Shown here: one piece after another, positions 24,374-33,474 of the stretch | How the letters are laid out: each line of letters opens with the position of its first letter | Numbering within the stretch: the first letter of the stretch is position 1 | Assembly (NCBI GenBank): GCA_035292585.1 | Contig: DATDPU010000001.1 | Location: 1 to 64,000, forward strand | Source: DASSFZ01 sp035292585 | Lineage (GTDB): Bacteria > Chloroflexota > Anaerolineae > Fen-1058 | Length of the DNA: 64,000 nucleotides | Reading direction: 5' to 3' | The notes under the pieces: model-generated | What the model saw: the letters and a program-made list of their open reading frames with translations, nothing else | Told to the model about the DNA's origin: nothing | The model's database searches: none | Made by a program: the position numbers and the translations under genes

Positions 24374-26740
24374 ATGAATACCCGAGTTTTTGGCGCGTCG
24401 ATTAAACGCAAAGAGGACCCGCGCCTGATCACCGGCGAGGCGAAATACCTGGACGATATTCAACTGCCGGGCCTGCTGCACGCGGCCATCCTGCGCAGCC
24501 CGTACGCTCACGCGAAGATCGCGCGCATCGACACTGAGAAGGCCAAACAGGCGCCCGGTGTGGTGGCCGTGTTCACCGGCGCGGATTTCAAAGACCTGCC
24601 CGCGCTGCCTTGCGCCTGGCAGGCCGGCGGCGTGAAGAACAATGCCAATACGCCACGGATATTGGAGATCGATAAAGTGACCTTTACCGGCGCGGGCGTG
24701 GCGGCGGTGGTGGCGACCGATCGCTACGCCGCCGAGGATGCGCTGCACCTGATCGACGTGGACTACGAGCCGTTGCCGGTGGTGGTGGACGCCGAGAAGG
24801 CCACTCAGCCCGGCGCGCCCCAACTGCACGAGAATGCGCCGAATAACATCGTTATGGACTGGTCGTGCGGCGATCAGGCGGCGACCGATCAGGCGCTCGG
24901 CGCGGCCGATATCGTCGTCAAGCAGCATCTGATCAACCAGCGCCTGATCCCCACCCCGATGGAGCCGCGCGGAGCGATCGGGCAATACAACCCGGCCTCG
25001 GAAGAATACACCGTGTGGATGACCTCGCAGGCCCCGCACGTGATGCGCCTGCTGATGACAGCGTTCGTGTTCGGCATCCCCGAAACCAAGCTGCGCGTCA
25101 TCTCGCCGCAGGTGGGCGGCGGCTTCGGCTCCAAGATTTTCCTGTATCCGGAGTACTGCCTGGTCGCCGCGCTGGCGAAGCGACTGGGCCAGCCGGTCAA
25201 GTGGATGGAGACGCGCCGCGAGAACTACATCGCCACGACGCACGGCCGTGACCACATTACCGACCTGGAAGTAGGGGCGAAACGCGACGGCACGATCACG
25301 GCGCTCAAAGTCAAGACCTACGCCAATCTCGGCGGCACGCTCTCGACGATCGCGCCCGGCATCCCCACCACCTTGTACGGCCGGCTGCTCTCCGGGGCGT
25401 ATAAGATTCCGCACATCTACTGCAACGTCCTGGGGGTGTACACCAACACTGGCATGGTCGATGCGTATCGCGGCGCGGGCCGGCCCGAGGCGACCTACGT
25501 CGTCGAGCGCGCGGTGGACCTGGTGGCGCGCGAGCTGAAGCTCGACCCGGCCGAGGTGCGGCGCAAGAACTTCATTCCGTCGGGCGATTTTCCCTATGCG
25601 CCTGCCGACAACATTCTGGCCGGGCTGAAGTACGACAATGGCGACTACGAAAAGACGCTGGACAAAGCGCTGGATAGGGTGGGCTACCAGAACTTCCGCA
25701 AAGAACAAGCCGAGGCGCGCAAGCAAGGTCGCTACCTGGGCATCGGCCTATCCTCCTACATCGAGATCTGCGGCGTCGCGCCGTCGGCCTGGATCGGGTT
25801 GCCCGGCCAGGGCTGGGGCGCGGGGCTGTGGGAGAGCGCCAACGTGCGAGTGCATCTCACCGGCAAGGTCGTCGTGACGACGGGCGCGCAATCGCACGGG
25901 CAGGGCCATGAAACCACCATGGCGCAGATCGCCGCCGATGAACTCGGCGTGCCGATCGACGATGTCATCGTCCAACACAGCGATACGCTCGGCACGCCGT
26001 TTGGCTATGGCAGCTATGGCAGTCGCAGCGCCGCCGTGGGCGCGGTCGCCGTGTACAACAGCTTGCTGCGCATCAAGGACAAGGCGATCAAACTCGGCGC
26101 GCATCTGCTGGAGGCCGCGCCCGAAGATATGGTCTATGACGCGGCAGCGGGCAAGATACACGTCAAAGGCTCGCCCGATCGCGCCAAGACGATCCAGGAA
26201 GTCGCCGGCGCGGCTGCGCTGGCCTACAACCTGCCTGCGGGCATGGAGCCTTTCCTCGACGATACCGCGTACTACGATCCACCGAACTGCACCTACCCCT
26301 TCGGCACGCACATCGCCGTGGTGGAAGTGGATCGGGATACCGGCGAGGTGAAGTTGCTGCGCTACATTGCCGTCGACGACGTGGGCCGGGTGATCAACCC
26401 GCTGATCGTAGACGGCCAGGTGCACGGCGGCATCGCGCAGGGTGTGGCCCAGGCGCTATGGGAAAACGGGGTGTACAACGAAAACGGCCAGCTGCTCACC
26501 GGCACGTTGATGGACTATGCCGTGCCCAAGGCCGATTTCTTTCCGCGTTTCGAGGTCGATCGCACCGAGACGCCTTCCCCGGTCAATCCGCTCGGCGTCA
26601 AAGGCGCGGGCGAGACGGGCACCATCGCCTCGACGCCCGCCGTCGTCAACGCCGTGATGGATGCGTTGGCGCCGCTGGATATCAAGCACATCGATATGCC
26701 GCTGACACCCGAGCGTGTGTGGCGAGCGATGGGAGGATAA
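24374..26740 (+). CDS. Molybdenum hydroxylase large subunit (CoxL form II-like)
   Basis: The 788-residue molybdopterin subunit begins GASIKRKEDPRLITGEAKYL. The active-site loop is DAYRGAGRPEATY with Y365-R366-G367, and the catalytic Glu is E747 in KGAGETG. CO dehydrogenase form I has AYxCSFR with the Cu-binding Cys, which is absent here. The enzyme is thus a form II or aldehyde/heterocycle-type hydroxylase of unknown substrate. QSHGQGHETTMAQIAADELG is the usual Moco contact. The ATG follows AGGAGGCGAGG. The FAD subunit gene starts 2 bases after the stop. Confidence 0.94.
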   Translation: MNTRVFGASIKRKEDPRLITGEAKYLDDIQLPGLLHAAILRSPYAHAKIARIDTEKAKQAPGVVAVFTGADFKDLPALPCAWQAGGVKNNANTPRILEIDKVTFTGAGVAAVVATDRYAAEDALHLIDVDYEPLPVVVDAEKATQPGAPQLHENAPNNIVMDWSCGDQAATDQALGAADIVVKQHLINQRLIPTPMEPRGAIGQYNPASEEYTVWMTSQAPHVMRLLMTAFVFGIPETKLRVISPQVGGGFGSKIFLYPEYCLVAALAKRLGQPVKWMETRRENYIATTHGRDHITDLEVGAKRDGTITALKVKTYANLGGTLSTIAPGIPTTLYGRLLSGAYKIPHIYCNVLGVYTNTGMVDAYRGAGRPEATYVVERAVDLVARELKLDPAEVRRKNFIPSGDFPYAPADNILAGLKYDNGDYEKTLDKALDRVGYQNFRKEQAEARKQGRYLGIGLSSYIEICGVAPSAWIGLPGQGWGAGLWESANVRVHLTGKVVVTTGAQSHGQGHETTMAQIAADELGVPIDDVIVQHSDTLGTPFGYGSYGSRSAAVGAVAVYNSLLRIKDKAIKLGAHLLEAAPEDMVYDAAAGKIHVKGSPDRAKTIQEVAGAAALAYNLPAGMEPFLDDTAYYDPPNCTYPFGTHIAVVEVDRDTGEVKLLRYIAVDDVGRVINPLIVDGQVHGGIAQGVAQALWENGVYNENGQLLTGTLMDYAVPKADFFPRFEVDRTETPSPVNPLGVKGAGETGTIASTPAVVNAVMDALAPLDIKHIDMPLTPERVWRAMGG

Positions 26741-26742
26741 CT

Positions 26743-27609
26743 ATGTATAACGCCAACTTCGATTACCACCGCCCTTCAACCGTCGCCGAGGCGGTTCAGC
26801 TGTTGGGCACACATCCAGAGGCAAAGGTGCTGGCCGGCGGTCACAGCTTGCTGCCGGCGATGAAACTCCGCACGGCCACCCCGCTGGCGCTTATCGACAT
26901 CGGCCGCATCAAGGAGCTGGCCGGCGTCCGGCTGGCCGGGCAGGCATTAGAGATCGGGGCGATGACCACGCACGCCACGCTCGCCGGTTCGGACGTAGTG
27001 AAAACGCATTGCCCGATCCTGGCCGAGGCCGCCGCCCAGATCGGTGATACCCAGGTGCGTAATCGGGGCACGATCGGCGGCTCGCTGGCGCACGCCGATC
27101 CAGCCGCCGATCTTCCCACCCTGATGCTCGCGTTGGAGGCGACGCTGACGGCCACCGGCCCCAAGGGCAAGCGTGAGATCGCCGCGACGGACTGCTTTGT
27201 GGGACTGTTCACCACCGCGCTCGAACCGGGCGAGCTGCTCACCTCGATCCGGGTTCCGGTTTACAGTTCGGGCACGGGCGGCGCGTACCTGAAGCATCGC
27301 CACCCGGCGTCGAGCTACGCGGTGGTCGGCGTGGCGGCGCTCGTGTCGGTCAAAGGCGGCAAATGTGAAAACGTCCGCCTGGCCATCGGCGGCGTCGCAC
27401 ACCATTCGATTCGTTGCGAGGCGGCCGAGCAGGCGTTGAACGGCCAGCCGGCTAACGAAGCAGCGATTTCGGCCGCTGCGGCCAAAGTCGCCGGGGCTTT
27501 TCACGAGCCGTTGCATGACGTGTACGCCTCAGGCGAGTACCGGATACATCTGGCGCAAGTGATGGCGCAGCGCGCGCTGCTGAAGGCCGTGGAGCGGGCG
27601 CGCGGCTAA
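26743..27609 (+). CDS. coxM: FAD-binding subunit of a molybdenum hydroxylase (CoxM-like)
   Basis: The 288-residue FAD subunit starts MYNANFDYHRPSTVAEA two bases after the large-subunit stop, with GGGAGGATAACT upstream. FAD-binding loops are LAGGHSLLPAMKLR and NRGTIGGSLAHADPAADLP. It completes the S-L-M heterotrimer and hands electrons to an external acceptor. A G+C-rich hairpin (AGGGGCCT/AGGCCCCT, 27681-27709) lies in the gap before the MoxR ATPase gene but has no T-run, so readthrough is expected. Confidence 0.94.
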   Translation: MYNANFDYHRPSTVAEAVQLLGTHPEAKVLAGGHSLLPAMKLRTATPLALIDIGRIKELAGVRLAGQALEIGAMTTHATLAGSDVVKTHCPILAEAAAQIGDTQVRNRGTIGGSLAHADPAADLPTLMLALEATLTATGPKGKREIAATDCFVGLFTTALEPGELLTSIRVPVYSSGTGGAYLKHRHPASSYAVVGVAALVSVKGGKCENVRLAIGGVAHHSIRCEAAEQALNGQPANEAAISAAAAKVAGAFHEPLHDVYASGEYRIHLAQVMAQRALLKAVERARG

Positions 27610-27767
27610 GCAGGCGCCCGTGGCAGTAGACCTCTGAGATGTCGCGTCTTACATCCGGGCGGTTCGCGCCGTCAGGTGACAGGGGCCTTCGAGGTTTTCG
27701 GAGGCCCCTATGAACGCCAGGGACGTGATAGAATATTCCACACCACTCTTCGCCCAGGAAGGCAACT

Positions 27768-28655
27768 TTGATCATCGACTCGATTGACGCTTTGCAAAAC
27801 GCGCTCCGCGAGGAGCAGTACATTGCCGATCGCGGTCTGGCGACCTCGATCTTTCTCGCGCTCAAGCTCAACCGGCCGCTGTTCCTCGAAGGCGAAGCCG
27901 GCGTCGGCAAAACCGAAGTGGCGAAGGTCATCGCGCGCCTGCTCGACACCGAGCTGATCCGGCTGCAATGCTACGAAGGGCTGGATGTGCATCATGCCGT
28001 GTACGAGTGGAACTACACCCGGCAGATGTTGCACATCCGCCTGATGGAAGCGCGCGGCGAGCGGGCCGACGAAACCGAATTGTTCGGGCCGGAGTTCCTG
28101 TTGCCCCGACCGCTGTTGCAGGCGATTGAGACCTCGCGCCAGAAGGCGCCGGTCTTGCTCGTCGACGAGCTGGACCGCAGCGATGAAGAGTTCGAAGCCT
28201 TCCTGCTCGAAGTGCTGTCCGATTTCCAGATCACGATTCCGGAGATCGGCACGATCAAAACCGAGCGCCCGCCCGTCGTCGTGATCACCTCGAACCGCAC
28301 CCGCGAAGTGCACGATGCGCTCAAGCGGCGCTGCCTGTACTACTGGATCGACTACCCGACGTTCGAGAAAGAGTTCGAGATCGTCCAGACCAAGGTCCCG
28401 CAGGCTTCCGTTCAGCTGGCGCGGCAGATCACCGGCTTCGTTCAAGAGCTGCGCCGCGTCGATCTGTACAAAATCCCTGGCGTGGCCGAAACGCTCGATT
28501 GGACGGCGGCGATCGTCGCCCTCGATCAGCACGCGCTCGATCCCGGCATCGTAGAGGATACACTGGGCGTGATTCTGAAGTATCAGGATGACGTGGAGAA
28601 AGTGAAAGGCGAGAACGCGAAGGCGATACTGGAGAGAGTTAGAGCGGGGAGTTAG
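27768..28655 (+). CDS. coxD: MoxR-type AAA+ ATPase (CoxD-like)
   Basis: The 295-residue AAA+ protein has Walker A GEAGVGKT (42-49), Walker B LLVDELD (130-136) and sensor region VVVITSNRTREVHDALKRRC. CoxD in Oligotropha matures the Mo-Cu active site. Here the large subunit lacks the Cu-ligand Cys, so the ATPase presumably performs another maturation step, such as sulfuration or cofactor insertion. The start is TTG preceded by AGGAAGG. The partner VWA gene lies 405 bases downstream, separated by two MITE-like elements that probably inserted within an operon. Confidence 0.88.
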   Translation: MIIDSIDALQNALREEQYIADRGLATSIFLALKLNRPLFLEGEAGVGKTEVAKVIARLLDTELIRLQCYEGLDVHHAVYEWNYTRQMLHIRLMEARGERADETELFGPEFLLPRPLLQAIETSRQKAPVLLVDELDRSDEEFEAFLLEVLSDFQITIPEIGTIKTERPPVVVITSNRTREVHDALKRRCLYYWIDYPTFEKEFEIVQTKVPQASVQLARQITGFVQELRRVDLYKIPGVAETLDWTAAIVALDQHALDPGIVEDTLGVILKYQDDVEKVKGENAKAILERVRAGS

Positions 28656-28742
28656 AGTTAGATCAGCATCTTCGCCATCGCCTTCCGCTGTAAGGAAATT
28701 GGACAAGGCGAGTTCGATCAGTTTTATCGAGCGGGCGACGAG

Positions 28743-28852
28743 CTAATAGTCAGTCCATCTGAAATTGATGGAGGCTCGTAGTAGCGACTTCAGTCGCTCG
28801 GACGACTAAAGTCGTCACTACTCCCCTTGCTTTTGAGTGGACGAAGCACTAG
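28743..28852. repeat. MITE-like element (TAGTCAGTCCA ends), first of a tandem pair
   Basis: It starts CTAATAGTCAGTCCATCTG and ends TTTTGAGTGGACGAAGCACTAG-like sequence sharing its CTAG with the next element. The interior has GTAGTAGCGACTTCAGTCGC facing CGACTAAAGTCGTCACTAC. Confidence 0.65.
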
Positions 28853-28982
28853 TGGTCAGTCCAGTTGATTTTGATGGGTAGCTTAGGGCCTTGTGCCCGC
28901 CGAAGGCGCCCACAACCCCACACGGGGGCGCAAGCAGGGGGCTAGGCTACGGCCCATCGCTTTCAAGTGGACTGACCATTAG
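28849..28982. repeat. MITE-like element (GGTCAGTCCA ends), second of a tandem pair
   Basis: The ends are CTAGTGGTCAGTCCA and, inverted, CTAATGGTCAGTCCAC. The interior CGCCCACAACCCCACACGGG matches the reverse complement of the element at 16215-16345. Together with the previous element it fills the coxD-coxE gap. Confidence 0.75.
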
Positions 28983-29060
28983 CCTCCATCCTTTCCGGCC
29001 TGATAGATGCGACAGTCAAAGAAGAGATAGAGATTAGAAAGTCTGGCCGAACATTACGCG

Positions 29061-30305
29061 ATGACGTCGCTGAGTACGAGCTTCTCAATGACTCAAACTC
29101 CCACCTCTAACTCCCACCTCCTCCACAACCTCCTGCTCTTCGGCCGGCTGCTGCGCGGGCTGGGCCTCGACGTGAACCCCGGCCGCACCCTCGATCTCGT
29201 CCACGCGCTCGAGCACATCGACCTCGGGCGCAAAACAGACTTTTATTACGCGGTGCGCGGCCTGCTCGTCCATCAGCATGAAGATTTCGCGCTGTTCGAC
29301 GAGGCGTTCGATTTATTCTGGCGTAAGCCAACCCCGGACTGGACGACGCTCGACCTGCGCGGGCTGGGTGCGCGACAGCGCCCGCGCCGGCCGTTATTCA
29401 CGCCGCCCCCGCTCCGAAAACCGCGCGCCTCGGCTGAAGACGAGCCAAACGATCGGGCGCGCCCCGATGAGCCGCCCATCGTGCAAGTCACTCTCACCTA
29501 CAGCGCGCAGGAGGTGCTGCGGCGCAAGGATTTCGCCGAGCTCACCGCCGAGGAACTGGAGGCTATCAAACGCCTGATCGCCGCACAGACCTGGCGCCTC
29601 GACGCGCGGCGCACTCGCCGGCAACAACCCGGCCGAGGCCCACTGCTCGATCTGCGGCGCACGGTCCGGCACAGCCTCAAGTACGGCGGCGAGGTGCTGG
29701 AATGGGCGCGCCGCGAGCCGAAGCACAAACCGCGCCCGCTGGTGATCATCGCCGATATCAGCGGTTCGATGGAGCGCTACACCCGGCTGCTGCTGCACTT
29801 CATCTACGGTCTAACGGCCGGTCTCGACCAGCCGGTGGAAGCTTTTGTCTTCGGCACGCGCCTGACGCGCATCACCCGGCAGCTGCGCCTGCGCGACGTC
29901 GATGGGGCGCTGCGCGAAGTCGCGCGCGCCGTGCCGGACTGGTCAGGTGGAACCCGTATCGGCGACACACTCAAAACCTTCAATTTTGTATGGGGGCGGC
30001 GCGTGCTGGGGCGCGGCGCCATCGTGTTGCTCATCAGCGATGGCTGGGATCGCGGCGACACCGAACTGTTGAAAACGGAGATGGCCCGCTTGCAACGCAG
30101 TTGCCATCGTCTGATCTGGCTTAACCCGTTGCTCGGCTCGCCGCAGTACGAGCCGCTCACCCGTGGGATGCAGGCGGCGCTCCCCTACATCGACGACTTT
30201 CTTCCGGCGCACAGTCTGGCCAGCCTGGAAGACCTAGCCGCGCATCTCGCCGGTTTGGAGGCGCGCCGGAACGTGCGCCGGCAAGCTGGCGCGAGAGTTC
30301 ACTAA
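29061..30305 (+). CDS. coxE: VWA-domain protein (CoxE-like)
   Basis: The 414-residue protein has a C-terminal von Willebrand A domain with MIDAS motif DISGSM at 232-237 and a downstream WSGGTRIGDTL. The N-terminal half is helical (LLFGRLLRGLGLDVNPGRTL). CoxE partners the MoxR ATPase CoxD in maturing the hydroxylase. The first 20 or so residues are coded by CTCCCACCTCTAACTCCCAC-type repeat sequence, so the true start is uncertain; M10 at 29088 is the other ATG. Neither has a good ribosome-binding site. Confidence 0.88.
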   Translation: MTSLSTSFSMTQTPTSNSHLLHNLLLFGRLLRGLGLDVNPGRTLDLVHALEHIDLGRKTDFYYAVRGLLVHQHEDFALFDEAFDLFWRKPTPDWTTLDLRGLGARQRPRRPLFTPPPLRKPRASAEDEPNDRARPDEPPIVQVTLTYSAQEVLRRKDFAELTAEELEAIKRLIAAQTWRLDARRTRRQQPGRGPLLDLRRTVRHSLKYGGEVLEWARREPKHKPRPLVIIADISGSMERYTRLLLHFIYGLTAGLDQPVEAFVFGTRLTRITRQLRLRDVDGALREVARAVPDWSGGTRIGDTLKTFNFVWGRRVLGRGAIVLLISDGWDRGDTELLKTEMARLQRSCHRLIWLNPLLGSPQYEPLTRGMQAALPYIDDFLPAHSLASLEDLAAHLAGLEARRNVRRQAGARVH

Positions 30306-30334
30306 CTCCAACTGCTGCCTGGAATGGAGTGACT

Positions 30335-31390
30335 ATGCGTGAAGTATTGTCCGACCTCGAGCGGTGGCGTGAACAAGATCGCGCGGTCGCACTGGCGACC
30401 GTGTTGCAGACCTGGGGTTCTGCGCCGCGCGGCGTCGGCGCGAAGATGGCGCTGACGGCCGACGGGGAGATCGCCGGTTCGGTCAGCGGCGGCTGTGTGG
30501 AAGGCGCGGTGTTTGAAACCGGCCAGCAAGTGCTGAAGACGGGCCAACCGCAACTGCTGCACTTCGGGGTCGCCGACGAGACCGCTTGGGAAGTCGGGCT
30601 GGCCTGCGGCGGCAGCATCGACGTGTTTGTGCAGCCGCTCAACGCGAACCTGTACGCGGCGGCGCGCGCGGCGCTCGTCGAGGAACAGCCCGCAGCGAGC
30701 GTGACGATTGTGCGCGGCCCGGCTGGTTCGATCGGGCGCGGGTTGGTGCTGCGCGAGGATGGATCGGTGACAGGCGTATTGGGCGATGGCTTGGACGAGC
30801 CGGCGCGCGCTGCGGCCAGCGCCGCGCTGCTCGCAGGGCAATCGCGGCGGGTTGCTTTGCCCGACTCGATCCGCCCTGGCAGCGAGACCGAGCCGGTCGA
30901 AATCTTTATCGACGTGATGCTCCCCGCGCCCACCCTGATCGCCGTCGGCGGCGTGCACATCGCGATTGCGCTGACGGCGCTCGCCAAGACCCTCGGCTAT
31001 CGCACGATTGTCGTCGACCCCCGGCGGATCTTCGGGAGCGATGCGCGCTTCCCGCACGTCGATCGCTTGATACAAGCCTGGCCGGACGAGGCGCTGGCCC
31101 AGCTGAGTTTGACGCGCTCGACGGCGCTAGCGATGCTCACGCACGATCCCAAGCTGGACGACCCCGCCCTGCTGATCGCGCTGCCCAGCCCGGCGTTTTA
31201 CGTCGGCGCGCTTGGCAGTCGCAACACGCAGGCGCAGCGCCGCGAACGCCTGCGCGCGGCCGGGCTGAGTGAAGCGCAGCTCGCACGCCTGCAAGGGCCG
31301 ATTGGGATCGACATCGGGGCGAAGACCCCGGAGGAGATCGCGCTGGCGGTGGTCGCGCAGGTCACCGCCGCGCGCAATGGACGTATCTAG
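30335..31390 (+). CDS. XdhC/CoxF-family maturation factor
   Basis: The 351-residue protein has the XdhC_CoxI N-terminal motif GSVSGGCVEGAVFE and a C-terminal Rossmann domain (LIAVGGVHIAIALTALAKTL, FYVGALGSRNTQAQR, GIDIGAKTPEEIALAVVAQV). XdhC proteins bind and protect the molybdenum cofactor, promote its sulfuration and pass it to xanthine-dehydrogenase-type enzymes. The ATG at 30335 has GGAG five bases upstream; a GTG at 30329 would overlap that site. It ends the plus-strand Mo-hydroxylase block and is followed by a strong terminator. Confidence 0.92.
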   Translation: MREVLSDLERWREQDRAVALATVLQTWGSAPRGVGAKMALTADGEIAGSVSGGCVEGAVFETGQQVLKTGQPQLLHFGVADETAWEVGLACGGSIDVFVQPLNANLYAAARAALVEEQPAASVTIVRGPAGSIGRGLVLREDGSVTGVLGDGLDEPARAAASAALLAGQSRRVALPDSIRPGSETEPVEIFIDVMLPAPTLIAVGGVHIAIALTALAKTLGYRTIVVDPRRIFGSDARFPHVDRLIQAWPDEALAQLSLTRSTALAMLTHDPKLDDPALLIALPSPAFYVGALGSRNTQAQRRERLRAAGLSEAQLARLQGPIGIDIGAKTPEEIALAVVAQVTAARNGRI

Positions 31391-31393
31391 CGT

Positions 31394-31428
31394 AAACCTC
31401 CCAGGTCTTTGAGACCTGGGAGGTTTTT
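31394..31428. terminator. Bidirectional intrinsic terminator
   Basis: AAACCTCCCAGGTCT at 31394-31408 pairs with AGACCTGGGAGGTTT at 31412-31426, followed by TT. It separates the convergent XdhC and sugar-dehydrogenase genes. Confidence 0.85.
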
Positions 31429-33120
31429 CTAGCCATTCTTGAAGACCACCGGTAAATACCAGCGCAGACCGTTCACCAGGATCGAGGCGGAGCGCGTGAA
31501 TGGCGCCTGGAGTCCAGGGTTGATGGTGACGGTGTTGTTGATTGTCTGCGTGATACCCGTGCTCACCGTCACGGCATACGTCACGGTCACGACGGAAACA
31601 TTCGACATCACCCCGCTCCACTTCAGCGCGGGCGCCGCCGACGCATCGGGTGCGCCGCGAGTCGCCCCCAGCGAGCCGGGCAGGTAAGCCAAGCCGGCGG
31701 GCACGGTATCGGTGAGGCGAAGCGTGTTGGAGAAGGGGGCGCCGGTGTTACGCAGCACGATCGTGTACGTCACGCGCTCGCCGAAAGCCGGCGCAGTATT
31801 CGAAGCGCTTTTCTGCGAGGTCGAAAGATCGGCCGGCGCCGCCGACGTGATTTTATAGACTGCGCCATTGTCGTTGTCAGAGTACCTGAGCAGATACAAC
31901 TCGCCGCCCTCGTCTTCGCCGAATGAGCTGATCGCGAACGACTCATTTCGCTGCTCGGTGCGCCCCCAATTGCCCGGGCTGACCTGCTCCAGCGACCAAA
32001 TCCGGCCCGAGCCATAATCGGCGAAGAAATACACGCCGTCCAGCCAGGGGTAATCGCTGCCGCGATACACGTAACCGCCGGTGACGGTGCTCCCCAGGTT
32101 GCGGCCGTATTCGCTGATCGGCAATGTCACGCCGGCCGGCGTGATCAACGGCCGATTGCAATTGTCGGGATCGGCCGGGTCGAATTGGTGAAAACCCTCC
32201 ATCAGCCGCCAGCCATAATTCTCGCCGCCGGAGCTGCCGCCGGGTTGGTAACTGACTTCTTCGTAGCAGTTCTGCCCCACATCGCCGATGTACAGATCGC
32301 CCGTCGCCCGGTCGAAGGCGAAGCGCCACGGATTGCGCAGACCTAGCGCCCAAATCTCCGGCCGGTAACCCATCGTCTGGGTGAAAGGATTGGACGCCGG
32401 AATGGTATACGTGGGAACGCCGCGCACGTTGAGGCGCAACAGCTTGCCCAGCAGCGTGCCGGGAAACTGCCCGTTGCCTCCCGCTGCGTGCCCCGAACCC
32501 GAGTCGCTTCCGCCGCCGCCATCGCCCATCCCGATGTAGAGATAATCATCGTTCGGGCCAAATTGCAGCTGGCCGCCGTTGTGATTCGCCTGCGGCTGCT
32601 CGATCGTGATCAGGTGCGTGACCGCGATCGGGTTGGCGACGTCGGCCGCCGGGTTGGACACGACGTAGCGCGCGATCACGGTGTCGCCAACCCCGACTCT
32701 GCTCGTGTAGTTCACGTAGAACGCGCCGTTCGTCGCGTAATCCGGATCGAACGCCACGCTGAGCAAGCCCTGTTCTCCCTCGGACTGGACTCGATTCGTG
32801 ATGCTGAGGAAGGGCGTGCTCAACAACGCGCCATTCTTGATCACCCGAATCCGGCCTGCCTGCTCGACCACGAACAGACGCCCGCTGCCGTCGCCCGCGT
32901 GCGTCAGGTGTACCGGGTCAGACAGACCGTTGTCGATTAGTTGAAGATTGATCGTGAACGGTGTAGCGGCGGCAAAGCGCGCCTGGCGCAGCGCGGGGCG
33001 GTCGTTATGCGCGGCATGCGCCGCATGAGACGTCGCCGGCGCCACGGTCAGCAGCGCCAGCGTCAGGGCCGCGCCGGCCAGGGTCAACAGCGTCGTCAAT
33101 CGAATGAAAGGTCGCAGCAT
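31429..33120 (-). CDS. Secreted PQQ-dependent sugar dehydrogenase-like protein with DUF11 domain
   Basis: The 563-residue protein has a signal peptide (hydrophobic LLTLAGAALTLALLTVAPA, cleavage near SHA-A at 33). A six-bladed beta-propeller of the glucose/sorbosone dehydrogenase family covers about 50-430, with FVVEQAGRIRVIKNG, LGLRNPWRFAFD and GENYGWRLMEGF. Residues about 440-540 form a DUF11-type repeat (VTYTIVLRNTGAPFSNTLRL). The C-terminus is LRWYLPVVFKNG, a hydrophobic ending common on secreted Chloroflexota proteins. It probably oxidises sugars outside the cell using PQQ. A longer frame upstream runs through MITE sequence; the ATG at 33120 with AAAGGAG is the real start. Confidence 0.87.
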   Translation of the reverse strand: MLRPFIRLTTLLTLAGAALTLALLTVAPATSHAAHAAHNDRPALRQARFAAATPFTINLQLIDNGLSDPVHLTHAGDGSGRLFVVEQAGRIRVIKNGALLSTPFLSITNRVQSEGEQGLLSVAFDPDYATNGAFYVNYTSRVGVGDTVIARYVVSNPAADVANPIAVTHLITIEQPQANHNGGQLQFGPNDDYLYIGMGDGGGGSDSGSGHAAGGNGQFPGTLLGKLLRLNVRGVPTYTIPASNPFTQTMGYRPEIWALGLRNPWRFAFDRATGDLYIGDVGQNCYEEVSYQPGGSSGGENYGWRLMEGFHQFDPADPDNCNRPLITPAGVTLPISEYGRNLGSTVTGGYVYRGSDYPWLDGVYFFADYGSGRIWSLEQVSPGNWGRTEQRNESFAISSFGEDEGGELYLLRYSDNDNGAVYKITSAAPADLSTSQKSASNTAPAFGERVTYTIVLRNTGAPFSNTLRLTDTVPAGLAYLPGSLGATRGAPDASAAPALKWSGVMSNVSVVTVTYAVTVSTGITQTINNTVTINPGLQAPFTRSASILVNGLRWYLPVVFKNG

Positions 33121-33142
33121 GGGGTCTCGCTCCTTTGAATGG

Positions 33143-33252
33143 CTAGTACTTCGACAACTTGAAGTTGCGTAGTTCCCGCCGCAGTTGAACTGCGGCGGAC
33201 GGCAGTCCAACTGCCGTCCGAACCCCGCAAAATTAAGTGGTCGGGGTACTAG
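33143..33252. repeat. MITE-like element with TTCGACAACTTGAAGTTGC (copy 2)
   Basis: It is bounded by CTAGTACTTCGAC and inverted CTAGTACCCCGAC. The interior GAACTGCGGCGGACGGCAGT palindrome matches the element at 16342-16471. It lies just upstream of the sugar-dehydrogenase ribosome-binding site. An adjacent CACGAAGACAGG...TCGTGTCGATTCGTGG repeat follows to about 33320. Confidence 0.75.
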
Positions 33253-33427
33253 TAAATAGTCGGAAACGGCAGGGAACACGAAGACAGGACTTGTGTATTC
33301 GTGTCGATTCGTGGACAAAAAACGTATCGCGAATTGGCGCGGGGGAGAGTTGGGCTGAAGGGCTTACAACCGCGCCAAGTTTAACATAGCCGGCGCAGAC
33401 GCGGCAACCCGTACTTTGGTCAGGCAA

Positions 33428-33460
33428 ACAAAACACCGGCGCGGATTGAGCGCCGGTGTT
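33428..33460 (-). terminator. Intrinsic terminator of the giant-kinase operon
   Basis: On the minus strand AACACCGGCGC (33460-33450) pairs with GCGCCGGTGTT (33442-33432), followed by TTGTTTG. It lies 15 bases after the kinase stop codon. Confidence 0.85.
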
Positions 33461-33474
33461 GAGCGAGCAGCCGG

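Noticed and set aside
24374..26740. Aerobic CO dehydrogenase large subunit
   Set aside because: The active-site loop is AYRGAGR, lacking the Cys of AYxCSFR.
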